Shown here piece after piece: positions 1 through 6,712 of a stretch of DNA of 9,344 bases; the first letter of the stretch is position 1, and every line of letters begins with the position of its first letter. Source of the stretch: Aquificaceae bacterium (GTDB taxonomy: Bacteria > Aquificota > Aquificia > Aquificales > Aquificaceae). A model generated the notes under the pieces. The model was given only the letters and a program-made list of their open reading frames with translations, did no database searches and was not told the origin of the DNA. The stretch lies in contig JALWEK010000151.1 in NCBI GenBank assembly GCA_027014185.1, positions 1 through 9,344 of the forward strand. Direction: 5' to 3'. The translations under genes and the position numbers were made by a program.

Positions 1-306
1 AACCTGGCCTACATGATGGAAAACTTCCCCGAGAAGGTTCTCAGGGCGAGGCTCAAGCCTGAGGGAAAGTTCAAGACCAGGATAAGGGTCAGGGTGAGGG
101 ACAGGTTGGGGATACTGGCGGACATAACCAGAAGCATAGCGGAGAGCGGATCAAACATAAGGGAGTCTGTCTCGAAAAGTACGGGGGATGGAAGCGCGGT
201 GATGGACTTTACCATAGACGTGACCAACAAAAAGCATCTTAACGAGGTTATAAGATCGATAAAGGCGGTGGAGGGTGTGGAGAGTTGTTCTAGGCTGTAC
301 TCCTAA
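1..306 (+). CDS. RelA/SpoT-family (p)ppGpp synthetase/hydrolase, C-terminal ACT domain (5' end outside window)
   Basis: The reading frame is open from base 1 and ends at TAA 304-306, leaving 101 codons. After a short linker, the segment KTRIRVRVRDRLGILADITR and the following SNIRESVSKS match the regulatory ACT domain that ends long RelA/SpoT proteins (beta strand, DRxGxLxDIT, then an NI helix). The first residues (NLAY...) would sit just after the conserved HxxxCxN segment of this family. These enzymes make or break ppGpp in the stringent response, in the cytosol; the ACT domain senses the ribosome/tRNA state or amino acids. Catalytic HD and synthetase domains lie outside the window, so I cannot say whether both activities are present. 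The ATG codons at 13 and 16 are internal methionines, not starts. Its stop overlaps the lnt stop on the other strand by 4 bp, so no separate terminator fits between them. The family call is fairly sure; other ACT-ending enzymes are less likely. Confidence 0.85.
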   Translation, partial: NLAYMMENFPEKVLRARLKPEGKFKTRIRVRVRDRLGILADITRSIAESGSNIRESVSKSTGDGSAVMDFTIDVTNKKHLNEVIRSIKAVEGVESCSRLYS

Positions 307-1631
307 AAGTCGAAGACTATGTACCCTGTCTCACCGTAAGGGATCTCCTTTAGTATCTCTCCGTCCGGAGATATAACGGCGGAAGGCCCCGTGTTGTTCA
401 CCCATAAGATAAACCTACCAGTCTCCACCGCCCTGACCCGTGCGTGTCTTAGATGCTGAAATGTCCCGTCCGAGTCCCTGAACCATCCGTCGTTTGTAAG
501 GACCGCTATGAGGTCCGAACACCTGGCGAGCCTGTTCACAAGACCGAAGTAGGAAACCTCAAAGCATATTGGTGTCCCTATCCTGAGGCCTTCGGCCTTC
601 AAGCACCTAGGGTCGTTTCCCGAAACGTAATCTATTCCCGCTATAGCACCGAAGACCTCCTTCACAAAGCCGAAGGGGAAGGGAACGTACTCACCGAAGG
701 GCAGGAGTCTAACCTTGTCGTAGAAGTCCACCACCTTACCGTCCCTTATTACGAAAACGGAGTTGTAAGGCTCCCACCTGCCCGAGTACCTGACGTCTAT
801 TATCCCGGTAACGATCGTAGCCCTGTAAGAGTATTCCAGGAGCTTTTTGCCCTCCGAGTGGAGTTCCCCTCCCGTAAAGGGGAACGCAGATTCTGGAAGG
901 AACACTATATCCGGCTCTTTGCTCAAAACCTCGTCCATCAGCTTCCAGTAGGTAGGGAGGTATCGGTAGAATTTCTCCTCATCCAGCTTTATGCTCTCCT
1001 CGACGTTAGGTTGTACCACCGCCACCCTAAGGCCTCTGGGCCTCTTTACCTCCCTAACTTCGAAAAGCAGCGGCAGGAGCAAAACAACGGCAAGGACCGT
1101 CGCCCCCTTTTTCTCCCTAACAAGGAAAGGAGCCATAGATAGCGTCCAGAGGACGAGAGAACCCAAGTAAACACCCCCTACGGCGAGGTAGTTCTTCAAA
1201 AGGGAAAAGTCCACGAGGATCTCGCCCGTCAGGAGCCAGGGAAACCCACCGTAGGGTACGTTGGAGCGGATCAACTCTACCCCTGTCCAGAGGAAGGGAA
1301 GGAGGGTGAGGTTGAACCTTATGAGTTTCCAGAGCAGGTAGGTGAGGCCGAACTGGTAGAGGGACAGGAATAAAGATAGGAGCACTATCAGCATGTACGC
1401 CACGGGAGGGAATACACCTCCGTAATCTATCATCGCTATCCTGATCCAGAAGAGGGAGAGGAAGAAGGAGAGGAAACCTGTAAGTAGCCAGAACCTGAGG
1501 TCCCGGACACTTGCAAGCAGGAAGAGGAAAAAAGGAAGCAGAAACCAGAGACTCAGCTTGGAGAAGGCAAGGTAAAAGAGCAGTGCCCCAAGCAGGGACA
1601 GAGCTATCTTCTTAAGTCCTTTATCAAGCAT
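303..1631 (-). CDS. lnt: Apolipoprotein N-acyltransferase
   Basis: Lnt is an inner-membrane enzyme that transfers a fatty acid from phospholipid to the free amino group of the lipid-modified N-terminal Cys of lipoproteins. The 442 residues show the family plan: a very hydrophobic N-terminal half (about residues 8-190, several membrane spans), then a periplasmic nitrilase-like domain (about 200-442). The expected catalytic triad is visible: Glu247 in FLPES, Lys306 in YDKVRLLPFGEYVP and Cys356 in GTPICFEVS; Glu314 of PFGEYVP is also conserved in the family. NDGWF (380-384) and the HLRHARVRAVETGR segment (393-406) are typical too. The length is somewhat below the E. coli protein (about 510). The ATG lies 28 nt inside the end of the upstream UPF0104-type gene, so this is the last gene of the leftward hemL operon. 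No strong Shine-Dalgarno is seen; translational coupling is likely. The protein needs lipoprotein substrates, and one candidate is encoded just across the divergent promoter. Confidence 0.95.
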   Translation of the reverse strand: MLDKGLKKIALSLLGALLFYLAFSKLSLWFLLPFFLFLLASVRDLRFWLLTGFLSFFLSLFWIRIAMIDYGGVFPPVAYMLIVLLSLFLSLYQFGLTYLLWKLIRFNLTLLPFLWTGVELIRSNVPYGGFPWLLTGEILVDFSLLKNYLAVGGVYLGSLVLWTLSMAPFLVREKKGATVLAVVLLLPLLFEVREVKRPRGLRVAVVQPNVEESIKLDEEKFYRYLPTYWKLMDEVLSKEPDIVFLPESAFPFTGGELHSEGKKLLEYSYRATIVTGIIDVRYSGRWEPYNSVFVIRDGKVVDFYDKVRLLPFGEYVPFPFGFVKEVFGAIAGIDYVSGNDPRCLKAEGLRIGTPICFEVSYFGLVNRLARCSDLIAVLTNDGWFRDSDGTFQHLRHARVRAVETGRFILWVNNTGPSAVISPDGEILKEIPYGETGYIVFDF

Positions 1632-2551
1632 AGCGTGAAGAGGAAACCTCCTACGAGGGCGCTCAGGTACTGGCTGACCAACCTCCAGAGTATGACGAAA
1701 ACTCCGAGCTCAAAGGGTTCAAAGAAACCTGCAAAGACCGCGAGACCTCCCAGCTCACCCACCCCGCTACCACCCGGCGTTGGGCTTATAAAGATCGCAT
1801 ACAACAGGCTCACCTGGGCGAGAAAGAGCTCCAGAAAGTCCCCCTCCTTTCCGAAGGCCCGAACGAGGGCGGGCGCTATCAGCAAGAACGATATGTAGAG
1901 GGCAACGCTCGAGAGAACTGAGAGGGCAAAGTACTTCTTCCTCTTGTAGCCATAGATCTTCAGGTAGTTCACGTACTTCCTAAGCCCCTCCATCAATCTC
2001 TTGACCGAAGGTCTCTCCCTGTTTTTCTTGAGCAGGAAGTTCACCCCCAGGTACACTGCCCCGAAGATTAAGCTGACCCCCAAGAGTATCTGAAGGACGG
2101 GAAGTATCTGCTCTGGTCTTTCTTTGAAGTGCCACACGAGGATGGGAAAACCCAGGATGAAGAAGGCGAGCCCCGATATGGTCTTCATGGTGACAACGCT
2201 CATCACCTTGTGTATGCTCCCCCCCTTTCTCATGAGCATATACACGGCTATCAGTTCACCTCCCACGTGGGCCGGCGTTACCGTTGCCCCGAAGGTGTTT
2301 ACAAAGGACATTATGTAGCCGTACAGGAATGAGTACCTAAGGTTCACAGCCCTCGACAGTATAAATAGTCTGAGGTTGTCGAAGGTGTGGTACAGAAAGA
2401 GGAAGAGGAGAGAGAGCAACAGGTAACGTCTTTTCAAACCCATCAGAACCTGAAAGGTCTCCTTGGTGAAGGTCTTGAAGATTATGTAAGAGAAGCTGAG
2501 GCCGATCACAACAACAAGGATGAGCGTCCCGTATATTATGGTCTTCCTCAT
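1604..2551 (-). CDS. UPF0104 / YbhN-type (lysylphosphatidylglycerol synthase TM region-like) integral membrane protein
   Basis: This is a 315-residue polytopic membrane protein with roughly seven or eight hydrophobic segments (for example 5-25, 43-65, 116-140, 149-173, 208-231, 286-310). Two family signatures are visible: TPAHVGGE at 92-99, and SPTPGGSGVGELG at 256-268. Such proteins resemble the flippase half of MprF (aminoacyl-phosphatidylglycerol synthase) but lack the C-terminal aminoacyl-transferase domain, and the length here leaves no room for one. Many are called flippase-like, but the substrate of stand-alone members is generally unknown, so I assign no specific reaction. The start ATG shares one base with the hemL stop (TGATG), and the gene overlaps the lnt start by 28 nt. 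It is therefore co-transcribed with both, and a lipid or envelope role next to Lnt is plausible but inferred. Confidence 0.85.
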   Translation of the reverse strand: MRKTIIYGTLILVVVIGLSFSYIIFKTFTKETFQVLMGLKRRYLLLSLLFLFLYHTFDNLRLFILSRAVNLRYSFLYGYIMSFVNTFGATVTPAHVGGELIAVYMLMRKGGSIHKVMSVVTMKTISGLAFFILGFPILVWHFKERPEQILPVLQILLGVSLIFGAVYLGVNFLLKKNRERPSVKRLMEGLRKYVNYLKIYGYKRKKYFALSVLSSVALYISFLLIAPALVRAFGKEGDFLELFLAQVSLLYAIFISPTPGGSGVGELGGLAVFAGFFEPFELGVFVILWRLVSQYLSALVGGFLFTLCLIKDLRR

Positions 2552-3825
2552 CAGAGGTCTTTAACCGCCTCGGAGATCCTCTCCAAGGCCTCCTCTATGT
2601 GTTTCTCCTCGTGGGCGGTTCCAACGAACCAAGCCTCGAACTGGGAAGGGGGTATCAGAACGCCTTTCTCAAGGAGCTTTCTAAAGAACCTCCCGAAGAG
2701 CTCAGTGTCAGAACTCTTGGCGCTTTCGAAGTCGAAGACCTCCCTGTCCGTGAAGAAGACGGTCATCATAGAGCCTACTACGTTTATCCTGTGGGGGATA
2801 CCCTTGTCACCGAGTATTTTTCCTACACCTTCAGATAGCTGTTTCATCCTGGCTTCAAGTTGAGGGTAGGGCTCCTTGTCTCTGAGCTCTTTAAGGGTCT
2901 CTACACCGCAGACCATAGCCACCGGATTTCCTGAGAGGGTCCCGGCCTGGTAAACAGGGCCCTCCGGAGCGACCTGGGACATTATCTCCCTTCTACCTCC
3001 GTATGCCCCCACCGGCATACCTCCACCCAGGATCTTCCCAAGGCACGTTATGTCCGGCTCTATACCGAAGAGCTCCTGGGCACCTCCCTTGGAGAGCCTG
3101 AAGCCCGTAATAACCTCGTCGAATATCAGAAGGGAGCCGTTCTTTTGGGTTATCTCCCTCAGGAACTTCAGGAAACCCTCTTTTGGGGGTACAACACCCA
3201 TGTTCCCCGCCACGGGCTCCACTATAACGCACGCTATATCCTCTCCGTAGCGTTCGAAGGCCTCCTTTACAGCACCCTCATCGTTGAAGGGTACCACCAG
3301 GGTGAGCTCTGCTATCTCCTCAGGAATGCCTGGCGTTCCCGGTATTCCAAATGTGGCCACGCCTGAGCCGGCACTCACCAGCAGGCTGTCGTAGTGGCCG
3401 TGGTAGCATCCGTCGAACTTGAGGACGTACCTCTTACCTGTTACCCCTCTAGCGAGTCTCACGGCCGACATGGTGGCCTCGGTTCCCGAATTAACGAACC
3501 TGACCTTCTCGACCGAGGGAACCATCTCCACCACCAGATGGGCTAGCCTGACCTCGTGGGGGTTCGTAAGACCGAAGGAAAGCCCCTTCTCAACCTCATC
3601 CCTCACAGCCTTGACCACCTTGGGATGGGCGTGGCCTAAGATAAGCGGTCCCCAGGAGGCGAGGAAGTCTATGTACTCGTTCCCGTCGGCGTCCCAGACC
3701 CTGCAACCTCGACCCTTCACGAGTGCTATGGGGCTGCCTCCCACAGCTTTGAAGGCACGAACGGGGCTGTTCACCCCTCCAGGCAGAACTTCTAGGGCTT
3801 CTTCCATAAGCTTTCTGTTGTTCAT
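2551..3825 (-). CDS. hemL: Glutamate-1-semialdehyde 2,1-aminomutase
   Basis: HemL is a PLP enzyme that converts glutamate-1-semialdehyde to 5-aminolevulinate, the last step of the C5 (tRNA-Glu) route to tetrapyrroles, in the cytosol. At 424 residues the length is standard. Visible marks are: LPGGVNSPVRAFKAVGG near the N-terminus; the phosphate-binding loop NSGTEA (112-117); GCYHGHYD (139-146); FDEVITGFR (235-243), where Asp236 pairs with the PLP pyridine nitrogen; and the PLP-binding Lys264 in CLGKILGGGMPVGAYGG. The start ATG has no Shine-Dalgarno upstream, but a perfect TATAAT ends 10 nt before it, suggesting a nearly leaderless transcript. It is the first gene of a leftward operon, coupled (TGATG) to the membrane protein gene. 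The C5 pathway is the expected route outside alphaproteobacteria. The other heme gene here, hemH, is about 4.6 kb away in a different operon. Confidence 0.97.
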   Translation of the reverse strand: MNNRKLMEEALEVLPGGVNSPVRAFKAVGGSPIALVKGRGCRVWDADGNEYIDFLASWGPLILGHAHPKVVKAVRDEVEKGLSFGLTNPHEVRLAHLVVEMVPSVEKVRFVNSGTEATMSAVRLARGVTGKRYVLKFDGCYHGHYDSLLVSAGSGVATFGIPGTPGIPEEIAELTLVVPFNDEGAVKEAFERYGEDIACVIVEPVAGNMGVVPPKEGFLKFLREITQKNGSLLIFDEVITGFRLSKGGAQELFGIEPDITCLGKILGGGMPVGAYGGRREIMSQVAPEGPVYQAGTLSGNPVAMVCGVETLKELRDKEPYPQLEARMKQLSEGVGKILGDKGIPHRINVVGSMMTVFFTDREVFDFESAKSSDTELFGRFFRKLLEKGVLIPPSQFEAWFVGTAHEEKHIEEALERISEAVKDL

Positions 3826-3835
3826 CGCAACTAAA

Positions 3836-3841
3836 ATTATA
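3836..3841 (-). promoter_or_regulatory. Predicted -10 box (TATAAT) for hemL operon
   Basis: On the minus strand the hexamer is a perfect TATAAT. Counting its last base as -7 puts the transcription start near 3829, leaving a leader of about 4 nt before the hemL ATG at 3825. The region at -35 (around 3859-3864, GTTTCG on the minus strand) is a poor match to TTGACA, and there is no TGn extended -10. Its upstream half overlaps the divergent promoter's -10. Sequence-only prediction. Confidence 0.6.
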
Positions 3842-3865
3842 AACTCTGAGGAGAGCTCCGAAACT

Positions 3866-3871
3866 TATAAT
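3866..3871 (+). promoter_or_regulatory. Predicted -10 box (TATAAT) for lytic transglycosylase operon
   Basis: A perfect TATAAT ends 8 nt before the ATG at 3880. Canonical spacing puts the transcription start near 3878, giving a leader of about 0-2 nt, which agrees with the lack of any nearby Shine-Dalgarno. The hexamer at the -35 position (3843-3848, ACTCTG) is poor and abuts the oppositely directed TATAAT at 3836-3841. The two boxes form an 8-bp inverted repeat, AATTATAA / TTATAATT (3835-3842 and 3865-3872). Confidence 0.6.
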
Positions 3872-3879
3872 TATTGAAA

Positions 3880-5325
3880 ATGCGTTTAATTGCCTTACTC
3901 CTGGGAGGGATAATTCTCTTCGGCTGCACACCCACAGTCAAAAAGGTTGCCTTTCACAGGTCCAAGGAGGGGGTGGTTGTAGTAAAGAGGGGAAGCCTAT
4001 CGCTCAGCTCGGAGGAGAGGAGTTTCATAAGCAAGGAGGCTGAGAAGTTCGGCATAGACATCCCGGAAAGGAAGGAGATAGAGAAGTTTCTCAGGTTGTA
4101 CCTGAGGGACAGGAGAAGTCTCAGGATAGCCCTGAAGAGGGCAAACCTGTACGCTCCCTATATAAAGCCCATTCTAAAAGAGTACGGGCTCCCCGAGGAG
4201 CTCGCCCTGCTTCCGCTGGTCGAGAGCGGCTTTAATCCCTTCGCCGTTTCGCCCTCCGGAGCGGCAGGGATATGGCAGCTCATGCCCCAGACGGCGAGGC
4301 GCTTTGGTCTGAGGGTCGATAAGAACGTGGACGAGAGGTTCGACCTGATAAAGTCCACGCACGCAGCCGCTAGGTATCTTAAGGAGCTTCACGAAAGGTT
4401 CGGAAGCTGGGAGCTCGTCCTGGCCGCCTACAACTGCGGTGAGGGCTGTGTTCAGAGGAGGACCGGGAGCGGCGATTTCTGGAAGACAAAGTGGGCCCTG
4501 CCGGAGCAGACGAGGAAGTACGTTCCCATGTTCTTCGCCACCCTCCTAATAGCCAGATCTCCCGAGAAGTACGGCTTGAAAGTTGATGTGAACAATCTCT
4601 TCGTGGACAGGAAGGTTGCGGATAGGAGATACACAGTAAAAGAGTTCGTAAGAAAAGCTGGCCTCAGAGAGAGCACCTTCAGAGATCTGAACCCCCATAT
4701 AAGGGGGAGGTTCATACCCGCTGGTGTTTACGTGTACGTTCCAAAAGCTACCTCCTCCAACGTTTACGCAAAACAGGTAAAAAAGAGAGCGGACCAACAC
4801 ACCAGGGAAGTAAAGGTCAGTGTAGTTAAAGCCAAGACAAAGCCAGCCAACAGAACCAAGGTCCATAAAAAGATCAAGCTGGCGAAGGTGGACAAGAAAA
4901 AGACAGAAGCGGTTAGGAGTGAAGTCGGTAAGAAGACAACCGGGGTAAAGGTAGCTAAAGTTAGCAAGAAAACCAAAAGCGAGAGGAAACATGTAGAGGC
5001 CAGCAAGGGCAAGGTTAAAAAGGTCCAGAGCGTTGAGGTTAAAAGGCCCAAGGTTAGAACCGCCAAGGCCGGCAGGCCTGCGAAAAGGATTAGCAGAGAA
5101 CGCACAAAAACCATTGTTAAGAATAGGATGGTTGCGAGCCGCGGGAGAGCCCTCCAGCCAAAACCGAGAGTGAGAGCCAAGGTAGTGAAGGCGGAAAGCG
5201 CAGCCCCGGAGTTCGCCCCCAAGCTGATAATAAGGTCTGATGAGGGAGAGCAGGTAAAGATCCTCCACAGAAAGACCAAGGTGGTCAAACTCGAGAACGG
5301 GGCACTCCTATATATTAAAGAGTGA
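3880..5325 (+). CDS. MltD-like membrane-bound lytic murein transglycosylase (lipoprotein) with basic C-terminal tail
   Basis: Such enzymes cleave the MurNAc-GlcNAc bond in peptidoglycan, giving 1,6-anhydroMurNAc, in the periplasm. From the ATG (481 residues) the order is: signal peptide MRLIALLLGGIILFGC with lipobox Cys16; a helical linker; a family 1 SLT domain (about 90-230) with catalytic Glu115 in PLVESGFNP, GIWQLMPQTARRFGL (130-144) and AAYNCGEG (182-189); a degenerate LysM-like segment (YTVKEFVRKAG...GRFIPAGVYVYVP, about 251-288); a Lys/Arg-rich low-complexity tail (about 296-438); and a short terminal piece. Family members usually end in LysM repeats; here the basic tail takes their place. 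Cys186 and Cys190 could form a disulfide. I prefer ATG 3880 over the in-frame TTG 3874 because the TATAAT at 3866-3871 puts the transcription start beyond the TTG, and a stop lies at 3868. It is first in its operon, and its TGA shares one base with the mobA ATG. Confidence 0.88.
   Translation: MRLIALLLGGIILFGCTPTVKKVAFHRSKEGVVVVKRGSLSLSSEERSFISKEAEKFGIDIPERKEIEKFLRLYLRDRRSLRIALKRANLYAPYIKPILKEYGLPEELALLPLVESGFNPFAVSPSGAAGIWQLMPQTARRFGLRVDKNVDERFDLIKSTHAAARYLKELHERFGSWELVLAAYNCGEGCVQRRTGSGDFWKTKWALPEQTRKYVPMFFATLLIARSPEKYGLKVDVNNLFVDRKVADRRYTVKEFVRKAGLRESTFRDLNPHIRGRFIPAGVYVYVPKATSSNVYAKQVKKRADQHTREVKVSVVKAKTKPANRTKVHKKIKLAKVDKKKTEAVRSEVGKKTTGVKVAKVSKKTKSERKHVEASKGKVKKVQSVEVKRPKVRTAKAGRPAKRISRERTKTIVKNRMVASRGRALQPKPRVRAKVVKAESAAPEFAPKLIIRSDEGEQVKILHRKTKVVKLENGALLYIKE
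4765..5193 (+). other. Segment coding for a Lys/Arg-rich, low-complexity protein tail
   Basis: These bases encode about residues 296-438 of the lytic transglycosylase. By hand count some 52 of 143 residues are Lys or Arg and only about 9 are acidic. Val, Ala, Thr and Ser fill most of the rest, with recurring short patterns such as KVKK, AKV and KKT. No aromatic residue appears after the first tyrosine. It resembles histone H1-like or AlgP-like basic tails in composition, not any folded domain I know. The A-rich coding strand also leaves long open frames on the opposite strand, which I treat as artefacts. Confidence 0.8.
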
Positions 5326-5900
5326 TGGAGTGCTTCATCCTCGCCGGGGGTCAGAGCAGGAGGTTCGGAGAGGACAAGCTGCTCTTTAAGATAAGGGGCA
5401 TCAAGACGATAGAGCGCGTGATAGGATCCGCAAGGGAGGTCTGTTCGAAGATATACGTGGTGGCGAAGGATAGGAAGAAGTTCAGGGATCTGGGCGTCGA
5501 GGTTGTTGAGGACGTCCTCCCCGACCAGGCTCCGATAGTAGGTCTATACACGGCGCTCCAGATGAGCCCGGAAGATAGAATCATGATCCTGAGTGGGGAC
5601 CTGCCGCTTATAAAACCTGAGGTGCTCAAACTCCTGATAGAAGAGTACGAAGAGCCGGCAACCGTCCTGTACTCCGATGGGAAACTCCATCCACTGATAG
5701 GCATATACTCTCGCTCCTTGCTGCCCGCCCTTGAAGATTACATGAAGCTGGGGAAGAGAAGTTTAGTGGGCTTTCTCGAACAGATCAAGTACAAGGTTGT
5801 GAACGAGGAGGACCTGAGGAGGGTCGATCCTGATCTCAGCTCGCTTATGAACATGAACACTAAGGAGGATCTCGAGAGGATAATGGAGAGGATAGGATGA
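5325..5900 (+). CDS. mobA: Molybdenum cofactor guanylyltransferase
   Basis: MobA joins GMP from GTP to molybdopterin-bound Mo, forming the bis-MGD type cofactor in the cytosol. The 191 residues match the usual length (E. coli about 194). The nucleotide-binding signature is at the very N-terminus (FILAGGQSRRFGEDKLLFKI, with Lys18). Asp67 lies in LPDQAP, and Asp92 in ILSGDLPLI is the expected metal ligand. HPLIGIY (122-128) and the C-terminal MNMNTKEDL (175-183) are also family features. The usual Gly-Pro of the PxxGPL loop reads Ala-Pro here. I chose ATG 5325, which shares its A with the stop of the preceding gene (TGATG); the GTG at 5322 would add one Met only. It is coupled to the next gene by an ATGA overlap. 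MocA-type cytidylyltransferases are an alternative, but the length and motifs favour MobA. No molybdoenzyme gene is nearby. Confidence 0.85.
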   Translation: MECFILAGGQSRRFGEDKLLFKIRGIKTIERVIGSAREVCSKIYVVAKDRKKFRDLGVEVVEDVLPDQAPIVGLYTALQMSPEDRIMILSGDLPLIKPEVLKLLIEEYEEPATVLYSDGKLHPLIGIYSRSLLPALEDYMKLGKRSLVGFLEQIKYKVVNEEDLRRVDPDLSSLMNMNTKEDLERIMERIG

Positions 5901-6712
5901 ACCTCAAGAAGATACTCAGGGTAAAGAAGATAGAGGAGAGAGAAAGAGCGAGGAGGCTGAAGGAGATAGAGGAGGAGATCGAGAGGCTCTTAAGGGAGAA
6001 GAGGAGGTACGAAGAAGAGCTCGAAGCCTGCAAGAGAGCGATAACAGAGTCCAGGAACGCCCTCGGGCTAATATTCAAGCAGCGGGCCTTTGTGAGTCGC
6101 ATACAGGAGATAGAAGAGAAGATAAGAGAACTGGAGAAGCTCAGGGAGGAGGAGGCGGAGAGTTTAAAAGATTTAAAGAGGGAAGAGAGGGCTGTAAAGA
6201 TACTCAAGGATAAGCTGAGCTACGAGGACTACGCAAGGTCTCTTAAGAGGGATTTCCTACAGCTGGGCTTCATCCATCTGATCAAGAAAGGGCTGAAGAT
6301 AATCCTTCTCCTCTCCCTTACTGTTTATGCCGAGAGTGCGGTGCAGAAGAAGCTCAGCGAGGAGGAGGCTAAGAAGGAGGGCGAGAGACTGAAGGAGGTG
6401 GAACGGGTTATAGACGAAAAGCTCAGGAAGTTGATAGAGGAGAGGAAGAAGCTCGAGGCCCTGAGAAGAAGGCCCCTCACCGAGGAGGAGGAGAAGGAGG
6501 TAAGGAAGCTGATAAAGATAGTTAGCAAGACCCCCTCGGACGAGGCCGGAGCCATACTTAACGAGGTCAAGCCGCGTATAGCTGCCGAGATACTGATAAG
6601 GCTAAAAGAACGTCAGGCTGGTCAGATACTGGCCGCTATGGACCCCAAGAAGGCAGCCAAGGTAACGGAGATAATAATGAGCTGGAGGAAGAAGAGTGCA
6701 CAGAAGAGATAA
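5897..6712 (+). CDS. FliJ-like coiled coil fused to a MotE/MgtE_N-like domain
   Basis: The single 271-residue ORF has three parts. Residues 1-120 form a charged coiled coil resembling FliJ, the flagellar export chaperone/ATPase stalk: MNLKKILRVKKIEERERARR, then long Glu/Lys heptads. Residues 129-146 are KK-flanked and hydrophobic (IIKK-type n-region, then GLKIILLLSLTVYAES) and read like a signal peptide or short membrane span, with VYA as a possible signal peptidase site. Residues 150-271 hold a second coiled coil, then helices like the MgtE N-terminal domain found in MotE (TPSDEAGAILNEVKPRIAAE, QAGQILAAMDPKKAAKVTEII). In many bacteria FliJ and a MotE-like protein come from neighbouring genes. 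GGAGAGG at 5885-5891 is a good Shine-Dalgarno for ATG 5897, which overlaps the mobA stop (ATGA). N-in topology would leave FliJ cytosolic and MotE periplasmic. A sequencing indel joining two genes, or a separate internal CTG start, cannot be excluded. Confidence 0.65.
   Translation: MNLKKILRVKKIEERERARRLKEIEEEIERLLREKRRYEEELEACKRAITESRNALGLIFKQRAFVSRIQEIEEKIRELEKLREEEAESLKDLKREERAVKILKDKLSYEDYARSLKRDFLQLGFIHLIKKGLKIILLLSLTVYAESAVQKKLSEEEAKKEGERLKEVERVIDEKLRKLIEERKKLEALRRRPLTEEEEKEVRKLIKIVSKTPSDEAGAILNEVKPRIAAEILIRLKERQAGQILAAMDPKKAAKVTEIIMSWRKKSAQKR

Noticed and set aside
453..1142. 229-codon + strand ORF opposite lnt
   Set aside because: It lies fully antisense to a clear lnt, including its catalytic domain, and shows no recognisable protein motif or operon context.
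2387..2863. 158-codon + strand ORF spanning the hemL/UPF0104 junction
   Set aside because: It crosses two well-supported opposite-strand genes and lacks any recognisable domain.
3874..3876. TTG start for the transglycosylase
   Set aside because: It would lie upstream of the predicted transcription start and adds only two residues; the ATG at 3880 gives a normal lipoprotein signal.
4546..5268. 240-codon and 174-codon minus-strand ORFs opposite the transglycosylase tail
   Set aside because: The A-rich, Lys-rich coding strand gives few stop codons on the complement; the products are compositional mirrors (Leu/Phe/Thr-rich) with no family features.
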